DNA from: Pyropia yezoensis
Taxonomy: Eukaryota > Rhodophyta > Bangiophyceae > Bangiales > Bangiaceae
NCBI GenBank assembly: GCA_009829735.1
Contig: CM020619.1
Location: forward strand, 5,596,083 to 5,660,082
Length of the DNA stretch: 64,000 nucleotides
Direction: 5' to 3'
Shown: positions 1 to 9,358 of the stretch, in pieces
Layout: each line of letters begins with the position of its first letter
How positions within the stretch are numbered: the stretch's first letter is position 1
Translations under genes and position numbers: made by a program
Notes under the pieces: generated by a model
Databases searched by the model: none
Seen by the model: only the letters and a program-made list of their open reading frames with translations
What the model was told of the DNA's origin: nothing

Positions 1-833
1 CGGAGCCGCCGCCACCGCACACACGTCCGTCCGCTCCTTATGCACAAACGCAAAGCCAGACGACACAAAGTACTTTTCCTTGGCCCCATCCGCGTGCACC
101 TCCACCACCCCAGGCCGCAGCTGCGCCACCGTCGGCGCGTGCCGCGGCAGGATGCCCATCACGCCGCTCGAAGCGGGGACCAGCACCATGTCCTGTTCGC
201 ACACACGTTCGCAACGGTCGTGGCCGCAGCCGCACCAGCAGCAGCGAGAGCAATCCAGGCAAAATCCCAACAAGGCAGAACAAGGTGGGGAGAGGTCCAT
301 CACACCGAGCCAATCGTCAGTACAACCACACAGAGAGATCGTGCCTCAGAGCAAAGGCCCCCCCCAACACGTAACTGCCAATGCCCACCACCCCGCAGGA
401 GCAGCACAACGGCCAATGCCACCACCCCGGCCGTCTGCCGCCATCACTGCCACCTGCAGCCCAAGCTCAGCCAGCCCCTCTGCTGCAACACGCGGGCGGC
501 TCCCAGGCGCATGGCAGCCTGCAGTGGCGCCACACCTATCCTCGCACCCACCCTCTGCCCCTTTGCGTATGGCCCGTCCACACATTATGCAACAAACGCC
601 CGAACACAATCGCGGCAGCCGCCCGAAAGCACACGACCAGGAGGGCAACGCTCCCCAGTCAAACGCACCACAGCCGCGTCCTTTTGGATGGCCCCCCCCG
701 GCAGCAAAAAGTTAAAATGCAGCTTGTCCGCCGCCACCGCCGCCTCGGCCAAGTGCCGCCGCTGCGCCGCCGCCGCCGGCCCGGCCGCCGACCGCGCCGC
801 GGCCGAGGCCCGGATCGCCACCTGGCGGAGCAT
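1..833 (-). CDS. Mitochondrial F1Fo ATP synthase delta subunit (bacterial epsilon homolog), 5' part, two exons
   Basis: Exon 1 (833..669) starts MLRQVAIRASAAARSA, an Arg/Ala-rich, acid-free presequence typical of mitochondrial import, and runs into KLHFNFLLPGGAIQKDAAV. Exon 2 (192..1) continues in phase with DMVLVPASSGVMGILPRHAP, then TVAQLRPGVVEVHADGAKEK and YFVSSGFAFVHKE. These match the N-terminal beta-sandwich of the F1 delta/epsilon family (known order: LxFxxVxP, then GxxGIxPxHxPT, then LxPGxV, then FxxSGGF). The subunit sits in the central stalk and couples rotor to F1 catalysis. The intron boundaries are GTGCGT at 668 and CAG ending at 193. The C-terminal helical part lies off the window. 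Assignment by motif reading is firm; exact exon ends are inferred. Confidence 0.9.
193..668 (-). other. Intron of the ATP synthase delta gene
   Basis: On the minus strand it starts GTGCGT and ends GAACAG, and removing it joins two halves of a conserved domain in phase 0. About 476 bp long. Open frames inside it on either strand are GC-driven and show no family resemblance. Confidence 0.75.
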
Positions 834-1784
834 GACGAAAAACGTCGCAAACGACGACGAAGAAAAAAAGCACGGGGGCGGCCGCGTGGCACCGGGACAC
901 GGGGTGGGCCTCGTTGGCTGCAGCGGGGGAACGATTGCGGAACAAAGGGAGGCCGGTGGGGGTTGTGGGCGACGGGATGTACGCGACTGTTAGGTGGCTC
1001 GGTGGGAGGTGGTCGCAGACAAGGCCGGTAGACGGGTGGCTGCGGCCCCGTCTGGTCAACCGACCGTGGTGCTACTTGACCATGAAGCCTCAATTTGTAG
1101 AATGTAATCTAGTCGATGATTTCATGACACTCAAAGGAGGTGCAGCAGGATTTGTCAGCAGCTTGGCTTGTCACAGAGGCGAGGGCTGTCACCCCTCTGG
1201 GACTGGTCTCCGCCCCTGCGGCTCAGACGGTTCGACCGCGGTGAGACATCATCGTGCCACCATCGGCTGTTCGCCTCGACGCCACCGCTAACGAATACAG
1301 TACCTGCATTGGCCGCTTCTGTTGGACCTTGGGACCCGGAGGAGGGACGCCCAACCTCGGAGCGATACTTTTTCATGGCGCTGCGGCCGCTCTGGGAACC
1401 TCCTCGAACCCCCACCCGCCCAGTGTCAGGGAAGGTGGAGAGGGCAGTGAAGGCAAACAGAACACCCGCGCGTGGGAGGGCACTCTCGCACAACAGCGGC
1501 GGGGGGTGGACAGTTGGCACTCTGCAGCTGCAGCTGCCCACCGCTGATTGGCCAGCCGCCCCTGTCGGGGCAGCGTCGGCGGGGGCCACATCGATGCACC
1601 CCACCGCGGCGCACGCAGCCCGCCCCCAGCCCGCCCACGGTTCCGTCTGTGCCCCGCGCCGGCCCAGGCTGCGCGCGACGGCGGGCGTCGACGGCCCCCA
1701 CCGCGTGGTGGTGGCTTGGGCTTCGGAGAAAAAAAAAAAGACAAGCCACCCTCAGGCCTCTCACGCAGAAGGCACGCCACACAG

Positions 1785-1821
<37 letters not shown>

Positions 1822-2251
1822 CGCCCCCCGCACCCTACCTCTCCCTCCCGCGCAACGTAGGAGCGACCGTCGGTCTCGGGGGGGACCCACTGTGTGTGGG
1901 ACGCGCGCGACCACAGGCCTTTCCCCCTACCCTCGGTGTCTTGCTCCATCGCCGTCTTGGTGTGCGTGTGTGTGTGTGTGTGTGTGGTGCTTTCCGTGCA
2001 GCCCGCTCCCCCCCCGTGGCGTGGGCCCCCGCGGAGGGGGCGACCCGCGGCCCGTCCTGTCCTCTCTTCCCCCGCGGCGGTGGCGGATCGCGGCGGGCGC
2101 CGACGGCGGTGTGCGGGTGGGGAGCCTCTCTTCCCCCCCACCCCCATCCCACCCCCCACCTCCGCGCCCAGTCTCCCCTCCTTGCCCACCCACCACCTGC
2201 GTTACGCGGTCGCCCCTGCCAGCCAAGGCAAGCCGCCCGCCTGTCTGGGCC
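834..2251. promoter_or_regulatory. Shared upstream region between two divergent host genes
   Basis: About 1.4 kb between the start of the minus-strand ATP synthase gene and the start of the plus-strand gene at 2252. It contains an inverted CCAAT motif (GATTGG near 1546), a 35-base pure C run at 1786-1820, and a TG-dinucleotide run at 1961-1987. Several long open frames cross it on both strands but consist of Pro/Gly/Arg low complexity, and I see no conserved protein in them. Promoter role is inferred from position only. Confidence 0.4.
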
Positions 2252-4420
2252 ATGATGTCCGGCCGGCAGTCCGGGTCGGTGAGCGGCGCGTCCATACTGT
2301 CGCGCCTGGCGGCGGTGGAGCAGCGGCAGGCGGCGCTGCTGGCCGGCCGGCAGGGGCGGGTGGCGGAGATTGCCGCTGCTCGCGCGGCGGTGGCGGCGGC
2401 GGTAGCTGCAGCGGGCGGCGGCGGCGGCGCCCCCCGGCCGAGCGCGGCGGGCAGCGCGGCGTCCTCGTCGACGGGCTCGTCGGCCGTCACGCCCGTGTCG
2501 GCGTCGGAAATGTCGCTGGTGGCGGCGGCCGGCGGTGGCGGCGACAGCGGCGGTGGGGTGGGGGGTGAGCGCGGGCTTGTCGCCGCCGCGGCCGTCGCCC
2601 CCGCCAACGGCGGCGCTGCGCACCCCACCCTCCTCCGCATGGACGTGGCGGCGGTGGAGGCGGCGGCGTCGTCGGCGGCCATGGCCGCCGAGGTGTCGGC
2701 CCGCCTCCGCCGCCGCGCCGACGCGCTGGCCAAGCAGGCGCTGCTGCTTGCCGACGCCATGAGTGGCCGCGGCGGCAGCGGCCGCACCCCCGCCGCCGCC
2801 GCGGGGACTGCCGCCGGTGGGGGCGGCGCCGGCGGCACCACCCCGCGCGCCGTCATGATTGGCAATGGCAACGCCGCGGCGGGGGGGCGCCCGCCACGGG
2901 CGCCCGAGGTGGCCGCCGCCGAGCCCGTCATGGCGATTGAGCAGGGGGCGGCGGCGGCGGCCGGCGGCGGCGGCGGGGCTGCGGGGGGGGTGATGGTGCT
3001 ACGGTCGCCGGGATCGGCCGACGCGGGGGGGGCGGGGGGGCCCCCGCCGTCGTCGACGGCAGACGCTGCGGCGGCCGCGGCGGCGGCGGGGGCGGCTGCC
3101 GGGGCGGCAGCAGCAGCGGCGGCGGCGGCCAGTGGCGGGTACGGGCGGGTGGGGAGCTCCTCGTCGCTGGGCAGTGAGGAGGACGACCGCAGCTGGCGGA
3201 GTGGCCTCAGCGCCCGCAGCGGCAGCAGCGGCGTCAGCAGCCGTAGCGGCGCCAGCGGCGCGAGTGGCCGGAGTGGCCGCAGCGGCCACAGCGGCTGGAG
3301 TGGCCGCTCGGGGGACAGCGGCCGCACCAGCGACAGCGGCCGCAGCGGCAGAAGTGGCCGCAGCGGCACGAGTGGCCGCAGCGGCACTAGTGGCCGCAGC
3401 GGCACGAGTGGCCGCAGCGGCCGCTCCGACGTGGCGGGCAGCAGCGTCCGCAGTGGCAGCAGCGGCGTCAGCGGCAGCAGCCGCGGCTCGTACTACACGG
3501 ACGGCCACGGACCGAGCGACGAGCGCGACGGTCGGGGCGTCGACGGGGGTAGTGACCACGAGGATGGCTCGTCAGTGGCGTCGTCGGCCGCCTCCTCCCG
3601 CACCCGCGGGTCTGCGTGGAGTGGGGGGAGCCGGACCGATGGGTCGGCGTACCGCCCGTCGCGGACGCAGTCGGGTCGCTCGGCGGGCACCGACGGCACC
3701 TACGCCTCTGGTAGCGGCGCCAACCACGGGGGCGGCGACGATGACAGGGAGCGCCGTGAGGAGGAGGGGGAGGAGGAGGAGGAAGTGTCGGAGGATGACG
3801 CGTCCATCATCAGTGGCAGCACGTACGAAGCCACCTCCTACGCCACCTCCACCTTTTCGTCGGTCGCCGCCTTGCCCGCCGGCTGGGAGGTCCGCACGTC
3901 GATCGATGGCGCCGCGAATGGGCGGCAGGCGGCGGGCGCCCCCCCCCCCCCCCCCGCGGCGGTGGCGGCGGTCCCCCCCCCCGCTGCGACCAAGATGGGG
4001 GTGGCGCTGGATCAGGTGCAGCGGTGCCTCTCGTCGGTGCCGTCGGTGGCGCGGGCGGTGGCCTTCTCCTCCCCCGGCGCCGTCTATGGCGACGACGTGT
4101 ACTGCGTGGTGACGCCCGTGCGGCTGCCCCCAGACGGCGGCGGCGGCGGCGGCGGCGCCAGTGCCGCCGCCGCCGCCGCCGACGGCGGCCGCGTTGCGGT
4201 GATTGCCGAGGAGGACCTCAAGCAGACGGCGCAGGCGTCGCTGCCGCAGCCCATCCTGCCCGTCCGGTTTTACATTGTGGAGGACCTCCCGCCGGATGTG
4301 ACGCGGGAGGAGCTCGCGGCGGCGCTCCTCGAGGGGGGGGAGGGGGACTCGGAGGAGGGCGAGACGGACCGGGAGAGCAGCGTCGCCAGTGACCGGTACG
4401 CGCACGTGCATACGGCGTGA
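2252..4420 (+). CDS. Low-complexity protein with a C-terminal ANL-enzyme-like small domain
   Basis: About 722 residues. The start is placed at the tandem ATGs at 2252/2255, where Pro-rich noise gives way to a heptad-like Ala/Gln/Glu helix (SRLAAVEQRQAALLAGRQ, residues ~15-50). Long Ala/Gly tracts follow, then a Ser-Gly-Arg repeat block (about residues 313-393, units like SGRSGTSGRSG), then an acidic stretch (about 495-520). The last ~120 residues, from MGVALDQVQRCLSSVPSVAR through VYGDDVYCVV to ILPVRFYIVEDLPPDVTREE, have the order of the AMP-binding enzyme C-terminal domain (acyl-CoA synthetase family): helix, hydrophobic strand, YGD/E, LP..P..F..V..LP. The catalytic Lys of the usual TGK motif is replaced (TRE), and no N-terminal adenylation domain is present. 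Function unknown; a non-catalytic or scaffold role is inference. It is tail-to-tail with the XRCC3-like gene. Confidence 0.65.
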   Translation: MMSGRQSGSVSGASILSRLAAVEQRQAALLAGRQGRVAEIAAARAAVAAAVAAAGGGGGAPRPSAAGSAASSSTGSSAVTPVSASEMSLVAAAGGGGDSGGGVGGERGLVAAAAVAPANGGAAHPTLLRMDVAAVEAAASSAAMAAEVSARLRRRADALAKQALLLADAMSGRGGSGRTPAAAAGTAAGGGGAGGTTPRAVMIGNGNAAAGGRPPRAPEVAAAEPVMAIEQGAAAAAGGGGGAAGGVMVLRSPGSADAGGAGGPPPSSTADAAAAAAAAGAAAGAAAAAAAAASGGYGRVGSSSSLGSEEDDRSWRSGLSARSGSSGVSSRSGASGASGRSGRSGHSGWSGRSGDSGRTSDSGRSGRSGRSGTSGRSGTSGRSGTSGRSGRSDVAGSSVRSGSSGVSGSSRGSYYTDGHGPSDERDGRGVDGGSDHEDGSSVASSAASSRTRGSAWSGGSRTDGSAYRPSRTQSGRSAGTDGTYASGSGANHGGGDDDRERREEEGEEEEEVSEDDASIISGSTYEATSYATSTFSSVAALPAGWEVRTSIDGAANGRQAAGAPPPPPAAVAAVPPPAATKMGVALDQVQRCLSSVPSVARAVAFSSPGAVYGDDVYCVVTPVRLPPDGGGGGGGASAAAAAADGGRVAVIAEEDLKQTAQASLPQPILPVRFYIVEDLPPDVTREELAAALLEGGEGDSEEGETDRESSVASDRYAHVHTA

Positions 4421-4856
4421 CTGGGAGGAGCGGGGGGCGAGGGTCGGGGGGGGGGGGGGAGGGAGAGAGAAGACGGGGGGGGTTGGGCAAGGGTTGGGGG
4501 CGGTGGAGGACGCTGAGGGGCAAGGCCGGAAAGGGGGGGGGGGGGGGGGGTAGCGGGATGGTGGAAACAAAAGGGGGAGGAGCGGGGGGCCCCCACAAAG
4601 ACTCGGGATGGTGAGTGGGAGCCGCCGCCTGACGACGCGCAACAGGCCGCCGCGGGGCGCGGCGCGGCGGCCGTGCGCCCCTCCCTTTCGGGCGCGACTG
4701 ACGACGCCGCGGCGGGCGTGGCCGCCGCCCCTAGCCGCGTCCGGCACCCTCCGTCCAACCCCCCCCCCTCTCCCCAGTGGACGCTCCTCGGCATCGCAGC
4801 GGCCCCTCTCCCTACCCCCCCCCCCATGGGGGGGGCGGTTCGGCCCCAGCCCCCCC
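4421..4856. other. Intergenic region between convergent genes
   Basis: Between the stop codons of two convergent genes. It is made largely of G runs (for example about 18 G near 4533-4550) with no coding signal I trust. Expected to hold both 3' ends; no clear poly(A) signal was found. Confidence 0.4.
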
Positions 4857-5480
4857 TCATCCCGCCCCCCCCTCGTGCACGCCGCGGAGCCCCGCGGCGG
4901 TGACGACAATGGGCACCTCGGCCCCCCCCCCCACCCCCCCCCCCACTCCACCGCCGCGCCACGGCGGCCGCCTGGGCGGCGGCGGAGGAAGAGGCGGCCA
5001 TTGACGCAGCTCGCCCAGGCGAGGCCCAGCGCCGCCACCTTGCCGTCCCCGCCCGCGCCGCCGACCGCCGCCGCCGCCGCCGCGACGCCCCCCCCCACGC
5101 CCCCAGCGGCGGGTGCCGCCGCCGCCGCCGCGGGTCCGCCCGCCCCCCCCCCCCCCCCCTCCCGCACCTCATTGGACACCTGGTTGACCACCACCGCCGC
5201 GCCGCCGACGGCGGCGACCGCCGCCCGCAGGCGGGTGGCGGTCGCAAACAGCGACAGCGCCCGCGCGGCGGCGGCGGCGGCCGCCGCCTGCCGGTACGGC
5301 CCGCCGACCGAGTCGACGACCACCAGCCGCGCGGGGATGCGGCGGAGCAGCCACGGCAGGCGGGTGGCGACAAAGGCGGCCAGCGCGTCGGCGGTGCGGA
5401 GGGTCTCCACCACCACCCGCGACGCCGCGGCGGGGGCGTGGGGGGGGGTCGGGGTCGGGGGGGCGCCCCCCCCCCCCGCA

Positions 5481-5511
<31 letters not shown>

Positions 5512-6528
5512 CGGCCATGGACGCGAGGCGCTCGGTGGGGAAGGGCCCCTCGGTGGAGACGTACACCACGTACGGGGACGGCGGGGCCCCCCCCCCCTGG
5601 GGGGGCGTCACCGCCGACAGGGCCAGCTGCAGGGCCAGCTGCGTCTTGCCCACCCCCGCTTCGCCCACCACCTCCCACACGCCCCCGCCGCCCAGCGGGA
5701 TGCCCCCGCCAACGCCGTCGCCGGCGGGGGACAGCAGCGCGTCGAGGGCGGCGCTGCCCGTAGAGACCACCGTCGGTGGCGGCGGGGGCGGCGGCAGCGG
5801 CGGTGGTGACGGCGGGGGCGGCGGCGGCAGCGGCGGCAAACAGCCGCTCTCCTCGGCGTGGGCGGGGCGCGGGCGGGGTGAGGGAGCGCCCGCCGCGGTC
5901 ACCCGCGTCGGCACCATCACGTCGGGGTGGAGGGCGACCGCAACGGCCGCCCGCCAGCCGTTGGGGAGGGCCGGCGCGGGGGTACCGGCGGCGGTCAGCA
6001 CCCCTCGGGATGGGGTGAAGCCGCCGCCGCCGCCGCCGCCGCCGCAGCCGCCGCCGCCGCCGCCGCCGCCGGCGTGGGGAGGCGCGCCCCCCCCCCCCCC
6101 CCCCCCCCCGGCTGGCCATACGGCGCCAGCGTCCGCCACAGCGACTGCGCCAGGTCCCCGTCGCCGAGCGGGGAAAAGAGGATGGCGGCGGTGGCCCACG
6201 CGGCGCCACGGTCGGCGAGGAGGGCGGCCGCCCAGGCGGCGGCGGCCGCCGAGACAAGGGGGGGGGGCGACCGTGGCGGGGGGGGGCGGGGAGCGGGCGG
6301 GGGGGCAGACGCCGCCGTCGCCGCCGCTGTCGCTGTCGCTGTCGCTGTCGCCGTCACCGTCGCCGTCGCCGTCGCCTCTGCCGCGACCGCCGCCGCTGCC
6401 GCCGCCGCCCGTGTCCCCGCCTCTGACGCCGCCGCGGCCGCCTGGGTCCCCGCAGAGGGGGGCGGCGGCGGCAGGGGCGGGGGGGGGGCGGGCGGGTGGT
6501 CGCACGGGGGGGGCGGCGCGGGGGTCAT
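4857..6528 (-). CDS. XRCC3: XRCC3-like RAD51 paralog (RecA-fold recombination ATPase)
   Basis: A homologous-recombination protein: RAD51 paralogs help load or remodel RAD51 filaments at breaks in the nucleus. Seen in order: STGSAALDALLSPA, Walker A GEAGVGKTQL (about 5632-5675), VVYVSTEGPFPTERL, Walker B ARLVVVDSVGGPYR (about 5297-5340), VVVNQVSNEV, ALGLAWASCVNGRLFLRR, and the C-terminal EVPIVVTAAGLRGVHEGG with TGA at 4859-4857. The DSVxxPxR, INQV and ALGxxWA blocks are diagnostic of XRCC3 rather than RAD51 or DMC1. Long Ala/Gly/Pro stretches make it about 550 codons against ~300-350 usually. The frame changes twice, both in G runs (about 6086-6107 and 4921-4948). Homopolymer length error or tiny introns could explain this. 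The start at 6528 (MTPAPPPPCDHPPAPP) is uncertain. Confidence 0.85.
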
Positions 6529-6884
6529 GCCGCCATGGCCAGGCCGTGGCCGACGGGATAGTCCGTGGGGGGGGGTGGGGGGGTGAGGGGGAGGAAGGCG
6601 GCGGGTGGGGGCGGGGGAGGCGTACAGTGATTATTCGACTGTGTGATGAGGGGCCACCTCGTCGCACACGCTGTCAATTCTGGCACGTGTGAAGATTGGG
6701 GTCAATGTGGTGGAACTGACAGAGAAATTGTTCATGACATTTCTTTGAAATACAACAACACGGACCGGTGGGACATGCTCGCACACCGAAGCACAAACTG
6801 CTGCAACCGTGTCCATCGAAGGCGACCCTCTGCACGCAGGTCTCCGCGAGAGAAACGCCACAACACAACGTCGTCTCACCAGCT
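6529..6884. other. Spacer between the XRCC3-like gene and the pogo-like transposase
   Basis: The G-rich part (6529-6630) is probably the XRCC3 5' region. From about 6630 composition drops to ordinary GC, so the DNA transposon's 3' end probably lies nearby. I searched by eye for a terminal inverted repeat pairing this end with the sequence beyond 21.3 kb and did not find one. Confidence 0.3.
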
Positions 6885-8498
6885 CTATTCATCATCTTTC
6901 CCCGCAAGCACCATATCAACTGTTTGGTCGACCGCGTCGTGGTCATCCTCCGCAGCCAACCAACCCTCCACGGCGTCAGCACGCTCACATGGGGTCAGCC
7001 CCTCAAAGTCCTCCCTCAAGCTGCTGTTTGCCAGAAGGGCGACGATCTGCGACACGTCCGAATGAATGCCCTCCGCTACGGGCGAAACACCATGCAGCTG
7101 TCGACGCACTTCCGCAGCGGCTTCAGCAGGTAGCACCTCCGCCGACAGCCAGCAGTTGGCGATTTGAACCGCCGTGACTTTGCCCCACTCGTCTTGTAGG
7201 ATCCGGGCAGCGTCCAGCAGGTGTGCCTGCCCGCCCTGGTCAAGACCGCCGCCTCGTGGTACACGCGGAGCCGCCTGAGCGGAGTCGATGAGCCGGTCCA
7301 GATTGGCCGCAGTCCGTGCCAGAAGTCTCGTCTTGTAACGACGCTTCACTGCCGCAATGATTCCCTTGTCCAGCGGCTAAAATCTTGCCGTCGTCTTGGG
7401 AGGCAGCTCGATGATGGTTTCTTGTGGGTGATGAATCTCGCTATGGCAGCTCAGGTTGCCCAGGACTAGGAAGACGTGGCTAGCCGTCTGGGCCCTCAGG
7501 CCCGGCACAAAGACCTCGAAGAACCACCGTTTGAAAACGTGTGAGTCCGTCCAGGCCGACCGTTGCGACAGGTAGGGTAACGGGCACTCGTTGTCAACGC
7601 CACGGAAGCACAACGGGTTGGCCGCTTTCCCCATCATCGTAATAGGCAGCTTGTGTGACCCAGTGGCATTGCAACAGAGCGTGAGGGTGACACGATCTTT
7701 ACTCCGCATGGCCTTGCTGCCCCTCGCGTGACTACGATCTGCTCGGGGCATGTACGACCGCGAGGGAAGACACCGGTAGAGCAGCCCAGTCTCGTCCACA
7801 TTGTAGATGAGATCGGGGTCCACACCCGCCAGCTGCTGCCGAATCTGCTCCATGCGCTCCGCCGCCTCCTCCACGTTCGCCGACGCGCTAGCGCCGTGCA
7901 AGGCAACGTTGACAAAGCCGTGCCGACGGGCCCAGTCTTGCAGGAACCCGTTCGAAGCTGTAAAGGTCGTGATGCACAGCTCCGCAGCAATCTGGAGCGC
8001 CTTGGTCCGCAGCACCGCCAGTGACAGGGGCATGCGCTTCCGCGTCCGAGCGCGGACGGTCAACACCCACTCCTTCAGTCGCGTATCAATCTCAGGATAG
8101 GCACTGGCGCGGGCCGTCACGGAAGACTCGGAGGCACCGGCTGCCAGTCGGGCCCGAAGCGCTTCCCGGTTCCGGTACGCAGACTCGAGGGTGCTAGGGG
8201 AGTACTCATTCTGCATCTGGGCCCCGATCCACGCCCAGGATTTGCCCGCCTCCTTCCACGAGACGACTTGCAGCTTGGTCGCGAGGTTCATGCTTGTCCT
8301 CTTGCGCCGGCCGTTGATCCGCCGAGCAGGTGTCTGCGCACGCGCGGGCGACGACAGGATGGCATGAGCTGTCACACTGGCGACTCGGGCCACTGCTTGC
8401 GCGTCCTCCGCCAGGTGCGGGATGGCACCAGGGTTGCGACGGGCCAGAGCTGCCTCGGCTGCCGCGGCCGCGGCGTCCACCACAGATGACACGAGCAT
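6885..8498 (-). pseudogene. pogo/Tigger-type (Tc1-mariner superfamily) transposase, main part
   Basis: A DDE/D transposase of the pogo/CENP-B-like group. Seen: RRINGRRKRTSMNLATKLQV as a psq-type helix-turn-helix, a second HTH region (LKEWVLTVRAR, FLQDWARRHGF), catalytic motif 1 YNVDETGLLYR, then VFLVLGNLSCHSE where the second Asp is Gly (family: LLLDN.SAH), and after an in-frame TAG at 7379-7377 the third motif PLDKGIIAAVKRRYKTRLL. The tail ends in an acidic C-terminus. The full frame is ~538 codons, normal for Tigger. The nonsense codon and lost second Asp indicate a dead copy. The reading frame continues upstream past 8498 but is broken there by the LTR array inserted at 8502; it resumes at 21182. 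Confidence 0.85.
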
Positions 8499-8501
8499 GT
8501 T
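8497..8501. repeat. Target-site duplication ATGTT (left) of the A/B array
   Basis: ATGTT here, just outside the TG of the outer LTR, matches ATGTT at 21177-21181 just outside the other outer LTR. Five base pairs is the usual duplication for Ty3/gypsy integration. Confidence 0.85.
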
Positions 8502-9348
8502 TGTGAGGAACCACCCACACTTGGGCAGCCCTCAACGTACTCGTGATGGTGTCAGCGACCCGTGCCAGCCAATAAGGCGACAGGGTGCGGGGAAGAGGAT
8601 GGAGGTGGTGACGGTGGTGGGTCTGGGGAAGAGGACGGCGCGACGTCGGTGGTGATCGAGAGGGTTCAAAGGGTGAAGGTCGTCTTTGGTCTGTGTCTGT
8701 GGTTGCCCTTCCGGTCTCCCCCGGTGGCGCCGACATTCACGCACTATATACTCGCGTCGGGGCACCCGAGGTGCCCCAAAGCATGCGTTTCCCCGTCGCT
8801 CCACCGGTAGGCACAAAACGGCCCAAAATCAAAGCATGGCTCTCAGAACAAAGCATGGGCGGGCGTGCGCACTAAAGGAGTGCAGCCCCAGTTTGCCCCA
8901 AACGAAGGGGTCCGGCGTGCGGCGCCTAGGGCGCCGCCCCAGCCGGCTCCAGACGCCAGTCGGCCCGAAGGTCCGAGAGGCGTGTAAGCACGATTCGATC
9001 GAGTCGGCCGAATCGGCCAGCCGGCTAGCCAGTCACATCGCTGCAATGCTGCAGCGAGGACATTTTAACGGACTCGCCAGCTGTGGCAGATGTGGCTCGT
9101 CATGGGTGCTGACGGTGGCGCCTTTCGACAGGCCATGATGGGCTGTCGATGGCTGCTGTCGTGCGGCCGGCAGACACCGTGAGACAGCGGCTGACTCATC
9201 TTGCGTCTGGAAGGTACACCGCGTCATGCCCCACAATACAAGGAGTTGATCCATGTTGCCAGGAGCTGATTCGGCAGGATCTGTAAGGAGAGGTCCCAGA
9301 TATTATCCCTTAAGTATTAGGCATGGGATTAGGGGGGAAATCCTTACA
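8502..9348 (-). repeat. Outer LTR (3' LTR of copy A)
   Basis: Starts TGTGAGGAACC and ends TCCTTACA on the plus strand, giving TG...CA ends with a short inverted repeat. It is followed at 9349-9360 by the polypurine tract (read on the minus strand). The same 847-bp sequence recurs at 20330-21176 and, in part, at 15127-15346. Confidence 0.9.
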
Positions 9349-9358
9349 CCTCCCCCCC

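Noticed and set aside
1472-2251. N-terminal extension of the gene at 2252
   Set aside because: Pro/Arg noise crossing a 35-base C run and a TG microsatellite; unlikely to be translated.
1927-3405. Long minus-strand frame opposite the gene at 2252
   Set aside because: Shadow of triplet-repeat coding DNA; composition is reverse-complement Pro/Leu/Arg.
4608-6692. Long plus-strand frame opposite the XRCC3-like gene
   Set aside because: Mirror of a GC-rich gene; pure Pro/Ala/Arg low complexity and no conserved motif, while the minus strand has Walker A and B.
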